Notes: generated by a model from the sequence alone, not told the origin. Numbered from the stretch's first letter, positions 1 to 5,515 are shown. The stretch is 7,443 nt of DNA from an uncultured Eubacteriales bacterium (GCA_900320235.1 ONRO01000028.1:1-7443), one strand, 5' to 3'. Translations and numbers: made by a program.

Positions 1-207
1 TGATGCAAGTGCCGGATTATCAACGCTGGCATAAACGACATCACAGCTGCAGTTGATAACAGCCGAACTGCCGGAAAGCTGTTTGTAGCTGAATGACATA
101 GAAGAAGCAGCGCTGACAGATAAGGCTGTGCATCCGACAGCAGCTGTTGACATTATCATAGCAGCTGTCAGAAAAACGGTGACTGCTTTTTTAAATTTTC
201 TTTGCAT
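1..207 (-). CDS. Exported protein, N-terminal fragment (5' end only)
   Basis: The frame opens with ATG at 205-207 on the minus strand and stays open for 69 codons to the left edge, where the gene is cut. The first residues (MQRKFKKAVTVFLTAA) form a classic signal peptide: a basic N-region followed by a hydrophobic core to about residue 24. Cleavage could occur after LSVSA, around residues 30-34, by signal peptidase I. Cys26 in AAVGC is a weak lipobox candidate, so a lipoprotein is possible but less likely. The visible start of the mature part (serine-rich, with Cys53 and Cys55) matches no family I recognise. The start is supported by the ribosome binding site AGGGAGGGA at 215-223, seven bases upstream. 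The gene diverges from the two-component operon and may share its control. Export is well supported; function is unknown. Confidence 0.85.
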   Translation of the reverse strand, partial: MQRKFKKAVTVFLTAAMIMSTAAVGCTALSVSAASSMSFSYKQLSGSSAVINCSCDVVYASVDNPALAS

Positions 208-214
208 TAAAGAA

Positions 215-223
215 TCCCTCCCT
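215..223 (-). promoter_or_regulatory. Ribosome binding site of the left-edge exported protein
   Basis: AGGGAGGGA on the minus strand lies 7 nt before the ATG at 207. It fixes the start of a gene whose body is outside the window. Confidence 0.8.
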
Positions 224-282
224 GAATGATTATTTACTTTAATTTCATTTTAAAAAATGCTTCTTAAAAACCACTTAAATGT

Positions 283-310
283 TTTATAAATTATGATAAC
301 AATTTATGAA
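283..310 (-). promoter_or_regulatory. Candidate sigma-A promoter for the left-edge exported protein
   Basis: On the minus strand, TTCATA (305-310, four of six matches to TTGACA) and TATAAA (283-288, five of six matches to TATAAT) are separated by 16 bp. This would start transcription near 276 and give a leader of about 70 nt before the ATG at 207. The surrounding DNA is very AT-rich, so a chance match is possible. Confidence 0.45.
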
Positions 311-351
311 CTTTTTGTTAAACGATATCAATTTAACAGATAATTATGATA
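289..351 (+). repeat. 10-bp direct repeats AATTATGATA in the divergent promoter region
   Basis: AATTATGATA occurs exactly at 289-298 and 342-351, 53 bp apart. The left copy abuts the -10 hexamer of the candidate minus-strand promoter; the right copy overlaps the extended -10 of the plus-strand promoter. Such placement would suit a regulator controlling both genes, but the sequence is AT-rich and could recur by chance. Confidence 0.5.
316..338 (+). promoter_or_regulatory. Operator-like inverted repeat TGTTAAA-N9-TTTAACA
   Basis: TGTTAAA (316-322) and TTTAACA (332-338) are perfect 7-bp inverted arms around a 9-nt centre that contains the palindrome GATATC. A further TGTTAAA copy in direct orientation is at 361-367, near the predicted transcription start of the regulator operon. 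The inverted repeat covers the -35 zone of that promoter, where a repressor or activator could act. Calling it an operator is inference. Confidence 0.45.
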
Positions 352-355
352 TAAT
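326..355 (+). promoter_or_regulatory. Extended -10 promoter of the two-component operon
   Basis: TATAAT at 350-355 is a perfect -10, preceded by TG at 347-348 in the extended -10 arrangement TGnTATAAT. The best -35 position (TATCAA, 326-331, 18-bp spacer) is poor, as is usual for extended -10 promoters or promoters that need an activator. Transcription should begin near 362, leaving a leader of about 95 nt that contains a small GGCTGA-AAA-TCAGCC hairpin at 371-385. Confidence 0.7.
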
Positions 356-443
356 GTAGCTGTTAAATCAGGCTGAAAATCAGCCGCTCAGGATTAAAGG
401 ACCAGAACAGATGTCAGAGTGTATTTTGGAGCACCTGAACATT

Positions 444-450
444 AAGGAGG
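444..450 (+). promoter_or_regulatory. Ribosome binding site of the response regulator
   Basis: AAGGAGG lies 6 nt before the ATG at 457, a near-ideal Shine-Dalgarno sequence that fixes the start. Confidence 0.85.
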
Positions 451-456
451 AAAATT

Positions 457-1134
457 ATGCAGATACTGCTTGTTGAAGATGAACTATCCCTTTCAAATGC
501 GGTGAAAAAACTGCTTGAACAGCAGGGATATTTTGTGGATGCAGTCTATGACGGATTGTCAGCTGTTGAATATGCCGGTTCAACAGCCTATAATCTGATA
601 ATACTCGATGTAATGATACCGGGGCTTGACGGGTTTGAGGTCGTCAGGACACTTCGCAGAAAAAATATCGGAACACCTGTACTTATGCTTACAGCAAGAA
701 CAGCTAAGCCGGACAAAATTTCAGGTCTTAACAGCGGTGCTGATGATTATATGACAAAGCCTTTTGATGTTGATGAGCTTATCGCAAGAGTAGGCGCACT
801 CACCAGAAGAACGGGCGGAGTTATAATGAATAAAATAGATTTCGGAGATATTTCGCTCGACCTGAATTCTGCTTCGCTGAGCTGTAAGGGCGAGGCAGTT
901 CAGCTTAGCCATAAGGAATTTGAGGTGCTGAAGGTATTTCTTTATAATCCGAAAATGACTGTCAGCACAGAAACGATAATAGCTAATGTGTGGGGGTTTG
1001 AATCTGACGTTACAGATAATAATGTTGAGGTATATATTTCATTCATAAGGAAAAAGCTCAAATATCTGAATTCGTCCGTTTCTTTGAGAAAAATACAGAA
1101 GCTCGGCTATCGTATGGAGGCGGGGGGATGTTAA
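457..1134 (+). CDS. OmpR/PhoB-family two-component response regulator
   Basis: This 225-residue cytoplasmic protein receives a phosphoryl group from the partner kinase and binds DNA to alter transcription. The receiver domain (about 1-115) has the acidic pair D8/E9, the phospho-acceptor D51 in LDVMIPG, the switch T79 in LTA, and K101 in the KPF motif. The winged-helix DNA-binding domain (about 126-222) is of OmpR/PhoB type, with the recognition helix around NNVEVYISFIRKKL and the closing GYRM wing. Length and all key residues are normal for the family, so it should be active. The gene is first in the operon and its last 7 bases overlap the kinase start, so translation is probably coupled. Targets are unknown. 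Its own promoter and the divergent exported-protein gene are the obvious candidates because of the repeats at 289-367. Confidence 0.97.
   Translation: MQILLVEDELSLSNAVKKLLEQQGYFVDAVYDGLSAVEYAGSTAYNLIILDVMIPGLDGFEVVRTLRRKNIGTPVLMLTARTAKPDKISGLNSGADDYMTKPFDVDELIARVGALTRRTGGVIMNKIDFGDISLDLNSASLSCKGEAVQLSHKEFEVLKVFLYNPKMTVSTETIIANVWGFESDVTDNNVEVYISFIRKKLKYLNSSVSLRKIQKLGYRMEAGGC
1116..1120 (+). promoter_or_regulatory. Ribosome binding site of the histidine kinase inside the regulator gene
   Basis: GGAGG lies 7 nt before the ATG at 1128, within the last codons of the response regulator, and a G-run follows at 1122-1127. It supports a kinase start that overlaps the regulator stop at 1132-1134. Confidence 0.8.
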
Positions 1135-2504
1135 AAAAATACAGGCAGAATTTTATTATCCTGAATATGGTTACAGTCGGACTTGTTCTTCTGCTTGCAT
1201 TCATATATATCGGCTATGAGCTTTACTCGAGCAGCTATGATGAGCTGAAAAATGTCATGTCGATGATAGTCAAGCCCTGGAATTCTCCTCAGGGTAAAAC
1301 TGCTTTTGACGGTGAGCTGCCTGAAAAACGTTCGGATTTCTCGCAGGTATGGGATGAGCAGAATAAAAATGATAATGCAGCACGTCCTGAAAAACCGCAG
1401 CAGCCGGAATCCTCGTCAGCAAGGGACGGCTCAGTAAACCGGCATGAAATGAAGGAAAAGAAAAATCCTGAAATAAAAATAACAGATGATAATATATTCA
1501 CCTATTTTTATTTTCCTCAAACCGGGAAAATAACTGCCCTGTCTATTGAAAAGGCGGATGAAATACCGGATGAAAAAATATTCAGGGCAATAGTGTCTGC
1601 AAGAGAAAGCTTCGGGGAACTGAAGGACTTCGGCATCATTTATTATAAAGAGCATACAGAGAACGGGACATATAAAATAGCAATGACAGATGTATGGTAT
1701 ATTTATTCAAATATTGTCAGGATATCGCTGATACTGTTAGCAGTTTTTCTTGTGATAATCGGAATGCTGTATCTGATAAGTATGCAACTTTCAAGGATAG
1801 CTGCAAAGCCTATGGAAAAGGCTATCGAAATGGAACGCAGATTTGTTACGAATATTTCCCATGATCTCAAAACCCCTGTAACAGTGATCCTTGCAAATAA
1901 CAGTATACTTAAATCAAATCCTCAGACAAAAATCGGTGATAATCTTCAGTGGATTGAAAGTACAGATACGGCAGCAAAGGAAATGCGGAATATGATAAAT
2001 GAAATGCTTACGCTTTCAAGGCTTGAAGCTGATGACAAACCATCAGAGCGTGAGAGTGTTTCGCTTTCCTCGGCAGCAGAGAAGGCTGTTCTGCAGCTTG
2101 AATCCGTTGCATATGAAAACGGAATAACTGTAAACTCTGCAATTGAAGAAAACGTCAGTATTCTTGCATCAGATGATCATATAAAGAGAATCTGCAGCGG
2201 ACTTCTTGAAAATGCGCTAAAATATGAGCCTGAGGGCGGGTCCGTAGAAATAGAGGTAAAAAGGGTAAAGAAAGCAGCTTTTCTCTGTGTGCATAACAAA
2301 CAGAGCTTTATCCCGGCAGATGAGCTTTCGCATATTTTTGAAAGTTTTTACCGCGGAGATAAAACAAGAAGCAGCCATGAGGGTCACGGGCTTGGACTGC
2401 CGATAGTAAAGCGCATGACAGAGCTTTCTGGCGGAAAAATCAGCGTGAACAGCAGCAGGGAAGAAGGTACTGCTTTTACAGTCAGTTTTGATCTGCTCAG
2501 TTAG
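1128..2504 (+). CDS. Membrane sensor histidine kinase, partner of the response regulator
   Basis: This 458-residue kinase should autophosphorylate on H245 and pass the phosphate to D51 of the regulator encoded just upstream. Helix TM1 spans about 9-29 and TM2 about 197-218. Between them lie some 165 extracytoplasmic residues, with a charged Pro/Glu/Ser-rich stretch at 62-115 and a more ordered part at 120-195. I recognise no named sensor domain. Only about 26 residues separate TM2 from H245, so a full HAMP domain is absent. The H-box is NISHDLKTP, the N-box ENALKY (N362), the F-box IFESFYRG, and the G2 box GHGLGLP (419-425). The G1 box, normally DxGxG, is eroded to N390-K-Q-S-F394, losing the Asp and both glycines. 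Kinase identity is secure; full ATP-dependent activity is less so. A Firmicutes subgroup with Asn at this place is known to me, but loss of both glycines is unusual. Confidence 0.95.
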   Translation: MLKKYRQNFIILNMVTVGLVLLLAFIYIGYELYSSSYDELKNVMSMIVKPWNSPQGKTAFDGELPEKRSDFSQVWDEQNKNDNAARPEKPQQPESSSARDGSVNRHEMKEKKNPEIKITDDNIFTYFYFPQTGKITALSIEKADEIPDEKIFRAIVSARESFGELKDFGIIYYKEHTENGTYKIAMTDVWYIYSNIVRISLILLAVFLVIIGMLYLISMQLSRIAAKPMEKAIEMERRFVTNISHDLKTPVTVILANNSILKSNPQTKIGDNLQWIESTDTAAKEMRNMINEMLTLSRLEADDKPSERESVSLSSAAEKAVLQLESVAYENGITVNSAIEENVSILASDDHIKRICSGLLENALKYEPEGGSVEIEVKRVKKAAFLCVHNKQSFIPADELSHIFESFYRGDKTRSSHEGHGLGLPIVKRMTELSGGKISVNSSREEGTAFTVSFDLLS

Positions 2505-2530
2505 CTGTGCAGCCTGTTTGAATATCTGAA

Positions 2531-2604
2531 CATTGCTGACAGCTTCTTAATGATTCAGTTAAATATAAAAAAACTCCGTCACCGCTGATCGTGTGTCAGC
2601 AATG
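2531..2604 (+). repeat. 11-bp inverted repeat competing with the terminator hairpin
   Basis: CATTGCTGACA (2531-2541) and TGTCAGCAATG (2594-2604) are perfectly complementary with a 52-nt spacer. The right arm takes up most of the 3' half of the terminator hairpin at 2574-2610. In plus-strand RNA the two pairings exclude each other, so this could act as an antiterminator or affect 3'-end processing. Confidence 0.6.
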
Positions 2605-2620
2605 ACGGAGCTTTGTTTTT
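2567..2620. terminator. Intrinsic terminator shared by convergent genes
   Basis: CTCCGTCA (2574-2581) pairs with TGACGGAG (2603-2610), and inside it GCTGA (2584-2588) pairs with TCAGC (2596-2600) over a 7-nt loop. On the plus strand the stem is followed by CTTTGTTTTT, ending the kinase transcript. On the minus strand it is followed by seven T residues (the A-run 2567-2573), ending the transcript of the gene at 2648-3274. Confidence 0.9.
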
Positions 2621-2647
2621 ATAGAAAACCTGAATTTTTTCCCATTA

Positions 2648-3274
2648 TCAGCCTTCCTGAGGCTTAGTCTGTGATTTTTTTGCATAGAGCTTTTCTTCGT
2701 TCATGATAGTCATGAATTTCTTTTTAAGCTCAATTGAAAGATAGGGACGCAGCTTCTGAAGAGTAGTTTCATCAGGGGTGAAAATAAGAATAGCCGGCTT
2801 ATGTCTGATTTTGTCATGGATCAGTACATAAAAAGTACCGGGATTCATATCATCGTCTTCAGCTCTGAGGATAAGATTGTATTTTGAAATATCTATACTT
2901 CTCTGTCCGGTTTCCCTGTCGTTGTATTTTCCGATATCGTCGATAGCCTTTACATCAAAGCAGCATACCTTTCTGCGCTTGAGCTGACGCTTGATACGTT
3001 CGATTCTCATTTCACCTGTTACAAAGGTATATTCGTATTCCACTTTAAGATTTGAAATGACATAATAGATCAGATAAGCGAGTACACCGACCAGAGCGAG
3101 AGCAAGAAATGCAAGCGGAGGAAATGCTGCTGCGAAGAGCACAGAACCGGCAATTGCAATAATAACAGCGACAAAGGCACAGATAATTATTCCTTTTTTT
3201 CCGGAAGACATTTTTTTGACAACTATCTGTTCATAATAATTGTCCATTGTTGTAACATCCATTAACTTTCCCAT
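2648..3274 (-). CDS. Small two-helix membrane protein, DUF6106-like
   Basis: I place the start at 3274 (MGKLMDVTTMDNYYEQ), giving 208 residues, because AAAGGAG at 3283-3289 lies 8 nt upstream. An in-frame ATG at 3301 would put that site inside the gene. Two hydrophobic segments, about 28-47 and 51-73, form a likely membrane hairpin. The remaining 135 residues are charged and probably cytoplasmic, beginning VEYEYTFVTGEMRIERI and containing FDVKAIDDIGKYN and LIFTPDETTLQKLRPYL. This pattern (DxYxEQIV near the start, paired helices, VEYEY, a GKYN segment, FTPDE) agrees with my memory of DUF6106, a Clostridia family without known function. A start at the later MDNYYEQ (3247) fits the family but lacks a good ribosome site. 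It has its own promoter signal and shares a terminator with the convergent kinase. Confidence 0.85.
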   Translation of the reverse strand: MGKLMDVTTMDNYYEQIVVKKMSSGKKGIIICAFVAVIIAIAGSVLFAAAFPPLAFLALALVGVLAYLIYYVISNLKVEYEYTFVTGEMRIERIKRQLKRRKVCCFDVKAIDDIGKYNDRETGQRSIDISKYNLILRAEDDDMNPGTFYVLIHDKIRHKPAILIFTPDETTLQKLRPYLSIELKKKFMTIMNEEKLYAKKSQTKPQEG

Positions 3275-3282
3275 TGGTTTTT

Positions 3283-3289
3283 CTCCTTT
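3283..3289 (-). promoter_or_regulatory. Ribosome binding site that decides the start at 3274
   Basis: AAAGGAG on the minus strand, with an 8-nt spacer to the ATG at 3274. It falls inside the coding sequence if the upstream ATG at 3301 is used, which argues against that longer start. Confidence 0.8.
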
Positions 3290-3312
3290 GTATAAGTACA
3301 TTCATCTGAAGG

Positions 3313-3336
3313 CTGACTAAAAAATACGACAGTCAG
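3313..3336 (-). other. Small hairpin in the leader of the DUF6106-like gene
   Basis: CTGACT (3313-3318) and AGTCAG (3331-3336) are 6-bp inverted arms around a 12-nt loop, inside the predicted leader of the minus-strand gene. No U-run of terminator type follows. Its role is unknown and it may be incidental. Confidence 0.35.
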
Positions 3337-3360
3337 ACTCAGGTAATTAACAAAATTACT

Positions 3361-3366
3361 ATTATA
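3361..3366 (-). promoter_or_regulatory. Candidate -10 element for the DUF6106-like gene
   Basis: A perfect TATAAT on the minus strand lies about 87 nt before the start codon at 3274. No good -35 sits at 16-18 bp; TTGATT is present but 22 bp away. The promoter is plausible, but the upstream DNA is very AT-rich and other matches exist. Confidence 0.45.
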
Positions 3367-3603
3367 TCGTACCACACTATGACGAAATAATCAAGTAAAA
3401 TATACAATATAACCAAATTTTTTTACAATTATTTGTTTTAAAACTGAACATTTTAATAAAGAGGGGTATTCATTTTTTTGTTCAGCGGATGATGCACAGA
3501 ATAAACGGTATTCACAAAAGAAAGCAGTTATGATAATAATGAAAAGATTGACCTGAGTTATTCTGCCGTCGGATAATTCATCTGAAATAACACCCTGTGC
3601 AGC
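3367..3603. other. AT-rich intergenic stretch without a supported gene
   Basis: Between the promoter of the membrane-protein gene and the terminator of the polyphosphate kinase gene I see only very short open frames without ribosome sites. The stretch holds an AT-rich part (about 3390-3480), an 8-bp direct repeat GGTATTCA (copies near 3465 and 3509), and the candidate plus-strand promoter at 3548-3577. Confidence 0.6.
3548..3577 (+). promoter_or_regulatory. Candidate plus-strand promoter facing a nearby terminator
   Basis: TTGACC (3548-3553) and GATAAT (3572-3577), each matching five of six consensus bases, are 18 bp apart, with an A/T-rich, purine-rich stretch upstream. A transcript would start near 3584 and meet the hairpin at 3606-3637 after about 55 nt. 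No gene lies on this strand, so it may give a tiny RNA, a transcript antisense to the end of the polyphosphate kinase gene, or nothing. Confidence 0.35.
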
Positions 3604-3640
3604 AAAAAACCGCCCCCTGAAAAAGGGCAGCGGTTTTGCT
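3604..3640 (-). terminator. Intrinsic terminator of the polyphosphate kinase gene
   Basis: AAAACCGC (3606-3613) pairs with GCGGTTTT (3630-3637), with further CCC/GGG pairing inside. On the minus strand the stem runs into T residues from the A-run 3604-3609, just 8 nt after the stop codon at 3648-3650. The plus strand also gives TTTT followed by GCTT, so weak action in that direction is possible. Confidence 0.88.
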
Positions 3641-3647
3641 TACAGGA

Positions 3648-5138
3648 TTATTCCGTAATATGCTTGAAATGATTGTCACAGGCTTTTTCAAGTGCCTTGA
3701 CAATAATCCGGAGTGTTTTTATCCGGGCATATTTTTTATCATTAGATTCGATGATATACCACGGGGCGTTTTTAGTGCTTGTCTTTTGGAGCATTTCATC
3801 AACCGCAACCTCATACTGCGACCATTTTTCCCTGTTGCGCCAGTCTTCATCGGTTATTTTCCACTGCTTTTCAGGAGTGTTTTCACGGTCGGTAAATCGT
3901 GCAAGCTGAACATCCTTATCAATATGAATCCAGAACTTCAGGACAACAGCGCCCCAGTCAGTCAGCATACGTTCAAATTCATTGATTTCGTTATAAGCTC
4001 TTTTCCAGTCTTTTTCTGAACAAAAGCCCTCAAGCCTTTCAACCATTACCCTGCCGTACCATGTTCGGTCAAAGATGCAGATGTGTCCTGTTTTCGGAAG
4101 TCTTGTCCAGAATCTCCAGAGGAACTGACGGTCTCTCTCATGCGGCAGCGGTGATGCAATCGGATGCACGTCAAAACCTCTAGGGTCAAGAGGATATGCA
4201 ACACAACGGATATTTCCGCCCTTTCCGGCGGCATCCCATCCTTCATAGCAGAGAATAACTGGTATTTTTTTGCGGTAAATAATATTATGAAGCTCGCTCA
4301 GTCTTGTCTGAAGCTTTTTCAGTTCAGTCTTGTATTCATCTTCATCAATTGACGGCGAAAGATCAACCTCTGATAATTTCTGCATTTTTTTCAGCGGGAA
4401 CTTTTCTTCGTAAGGTTCACCGACATACCGGCCTTCTTCAAGACCGGTGTCTATTCTTTTTACAAGAAGCTTCATAGCGTCCCTTACAGCAGTTTTTCTG
4501 CGGCTGCCGTCGAGGATGTGCCATTTTGCGCTTTCAGAAGTTTTTTCCATGAATTCTTCATATGCATCACGGAAACGCTTGTATTCTTTATGCTGCCAGA
4601 TGTCAGCTTCAGTTACGCGCCATTCTGTTTCGGGTGCTTCAGCAAGTGAACGAAGACGGTCAAACTGCTCATCCTTGTCAATATGCAGGAAGATTTTCAG
4701 CACAAGATATCCGCCGTCAACAAGCTGACGCTCAAATTCGTTGACCTGACGAATACAATTGCGGTATTCGCTTTTAGTGATCTCATGCCTGAGGAATTTC
4801 TGCACAGCACATTCCATCCAGCCGGAATCAAGGAATGTGACCTTTCCGTTTACTGGGAGTGCCTTATAGTACTGATAAAGAAACGGATAGCGCTGCTGCG
4901 ACTCGGGAACTACAACGGGAGAAACAACGTTATAGAATCTGGGGTCGATCTCGCTTATCAGCTCCTTGATAAGACTGCCCTTTCCGGCAGCCGCCCAGCC
5001 CTCGATAAGTACAATAACAGGCAGTCCTGCATCTCTGAGAAGCTGCTGCTGAGCGAGAAGCTTTGCACAAAGCTCCTTGAGCTGAGTGCTCAGAGCCTCT
5101 TTATCCTCACGTTTTTTCTTTTCAAAGTCCTTCAACAT
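3648..5138 (-). CDS. pap: Polyphosphate:AMP phosphotransferase, two-domain PPK2 (Pap type)
   Basis: This 496-residue cytoplasmic protein carries two fused PPK2 domains, the layout and length of Pap-type enzymes, which transfer phosphate from polyphosphate to AMP to make ADP. Domain 1 (about 1-235) has the P-loop EGWAAAGKG (46-54) and a weak Walker B, FLDSGW (D104). Domain 2 (about 265-490) has the P-loop EGWDAAGKG (299-307), DPRGF, the LWRFW segment, the canonical FDRTWYGRVMVER (from F356), and the lid and tail motifs WKITDEDW, TSTKNAPW and NDKKYAR. Domain 2 is therefore the likely catalytic one; domain 1 has YQYY for WRFW and lacks the DRxWY motif. Family studies, as I recall, also place activity in the C-terminal domain. 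The start at 5138 (MLKDFEKKK) is chosen for AAGGAGG at 5149-5155; earlier in-frame ATGs are upstream of that site. The gene is probably monocistronic. AMP as acceptor is inferred from the two-domain architecture. Confidence 0.95.
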   Translation of the reverse strand: MLKDFEKKKREDKEALSTQLKELCAKLLAQQQLLRDAGLPVIVLIEGWAAAGKGSLIKELISEIDPRFYNVVSPVVVPESQQRYPFLYQYYKALPVNGKVTFLDSGWMECAVQKFLRHEITKSEYRNCIRQVNEFERQLVDGGYLVLKIFLHIDKDEQFDRLRSLAEAPETEWRVTEADIWQHKEYKRFRDAYEEFMEKTSESAKWHILDGSRRKTAVRDAMKLLVKRIDTGLEEGRYVGEPYEEKFPLKKMQKLSEVDLSPSIDEDEYKTELKKLQTRLSELHNIIYRKKIPVILCYEGWDAAGKGGNIRCVAYPLDPRGFDVHPIASPLPHERDRQFLWRFWTRLPKTGHICIFDRTWYGRVMVERLEGFCSEKDWKRAYNEINEFERMLTDWGAVVLKFWIHIDKDVQLARFTDRENTPEKQWKITDEDWRNREKWSQYEVAVDEMLQKTSTKNAPWYIIESNDKKYARIKTLRIIVKALEKACDNHFKHITE

Positions 5139-5148
5139 AGCTATTACG

Positions 5149-5155
5149 CCTCCTT
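5149..5155 (-). promoter_or_regulatory. Ribosome binding site that decides the start at 5138
   Basis: AAGGAGG on the minus strand lies 10 nt before the ATG at 5138, a slightly long but strong site. Longer readings from 5219 would translate through it, and their extra N-terminal residues do not belong to the PPK2 family. Confidence 0.8.
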
Positions 5156-5240
5156 GCATAGTTGTAGAATATAGCAGTATGAAAAATAAAGAGTCAGACA
5201 TACGGCTGATATAATACAATCAGTTTTGAACAGATTTCTG

Positions 5241-5264
5241 CCGGCAAGCGTGATACTTTGCCGG
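5241..5264 (-). other. Hairpin in the leader of the polyphosphate kinase gene
   Basis: CCGGCAA (5241-5247) and TTGCCGG (5258-5264) are perfect 7-bp inverted arms with a 10-nt loop. The hairpin would begin about 13 nt after the predicted transcription start near 5277, in a leader of about 139 nt. No U-run follows, so it is not a simple terminator. It may stabilise the mRNA or be part of a regulatory leader. Confidence 0.55.
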
Positions 5265-5283
5265 ATACTATATAATTAACCAT

Positions 5284-5312
5284 ATTATACCACTCCGGGT
5301 ACGGTTATTCAA
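5284..5312 (-). promoter_or_regulatory. Sigma-A promoter of the polyphosphate kinase gene
   Basis: On the minus strand, TTGAAT (5307-5312) is followed after exactly 17 bp by a perfect TATAAT (5284-5289), with TG one base before it as an extended -10. AT-rich DNA lies upstream. This is the best promoter match in the window and predicts a start near 5277. Confidence 0.78.
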
Positions 5313-5426
5313 TATTTTTTCTGCTGCGTCTGTTAAAAAAGTTTTATATAAAATGACGATAAAAATTTTTTTATATTTTTCTTCAAAATATGCGAACAAA
5401 ATGATTTTTTGATGTATCTTATTATA
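5313..5426. other. AT-rich divergent promoter spacer
   Basis: This stretch between the polyphosphate kinase promoter and the leader of the secreted-protein gene is very AT-rich, with long T and A runs. It could supply upstream promoter elements for both directions. A TATTAT at 5420-5425 is a possible plus-strand -10, but no good -35 lies 16-18 bp before it. I see no gene. Confidence 0.5.
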
Positions 5427-5500
5427 CAGAGAGGCAAAATTCTCTGATAAATCAGCCGGCGCAAAACTGTGAAGGGGTTCCGGTTTTGCGTGCAAGGCTG
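5427..5500 (+). ncRNA. Structured mRNA leader before the LRR/BIg2 gene, class unknown
   Basis: Two adjacent hairpins can form. The first pairs CAGAGA (5427-5432) with TCTCTG (5441-5446), with an extra G-T pair inside. The second is nested: CAGCC (5453-5457) pairs with GGCTG (5496-5500), and inside it CGCAAAACTG (5460-5469) pairs with CGGTTTTGCG (5481-5490), ten pairs including one G-U, with the 11-nt loop TGAAGGGGTTC. The inner and outer stems are separated by an asymmetric internal loop (GG against TGCAA). The element stands out from its AT-rich surroundings and lies 29 nt before the start codon. I could not match it to a known riboswitch class. A regulatory leader is inference. Confidence 0.5.
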
Positions 5501-5515
5501 GCAAGAAAAAAATAT

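Noticed and set aside
3636..4019. 127-codon open frame on the plus strand
   Set aside because: It is antisense to the C-terminal PPK2 domain and starts inside a terminator hairpin; its protein has no recognisable features.
4683..5174. 163-codon open frame on the plus strand
   Set aside because: It lies antisense to the well-supported PPK2 gene, has no ribosome site and no family features.
5139..5219. Longer start of the PPK2 gene at 5219
   Set aside because: The extra 27 residues are hydrophobic and foreign to the family, and the ribosome site AAGGAGG would lie inside the coding region.
5470..5500. tRNA-like GGTTC next to a stem
   Set aside because: No acceptor stem, anticodon arm or CCA-proximal pairing can be drawn around it; GGTTC is the loop side of a simple hairpin.
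5431..5502. Possible c-di-GMP-I (GEMM) riboswitch, from GGCAAA followed downstream by CGCAAA
   Set aside because: The CGCAAA bases are better explained as one arm of a perfect stem with GTTTTGCG, the GGCAAA lies mostly in a hairpin loop, and the 3' closing strand (TTGCC) and the conserved second helix core are absent.
5268..5504. 78-codon open frame on the minus strand
   Set aside because: It overlaps the polyphosphate kinase promoter and the structured leader and has no ribosome site.
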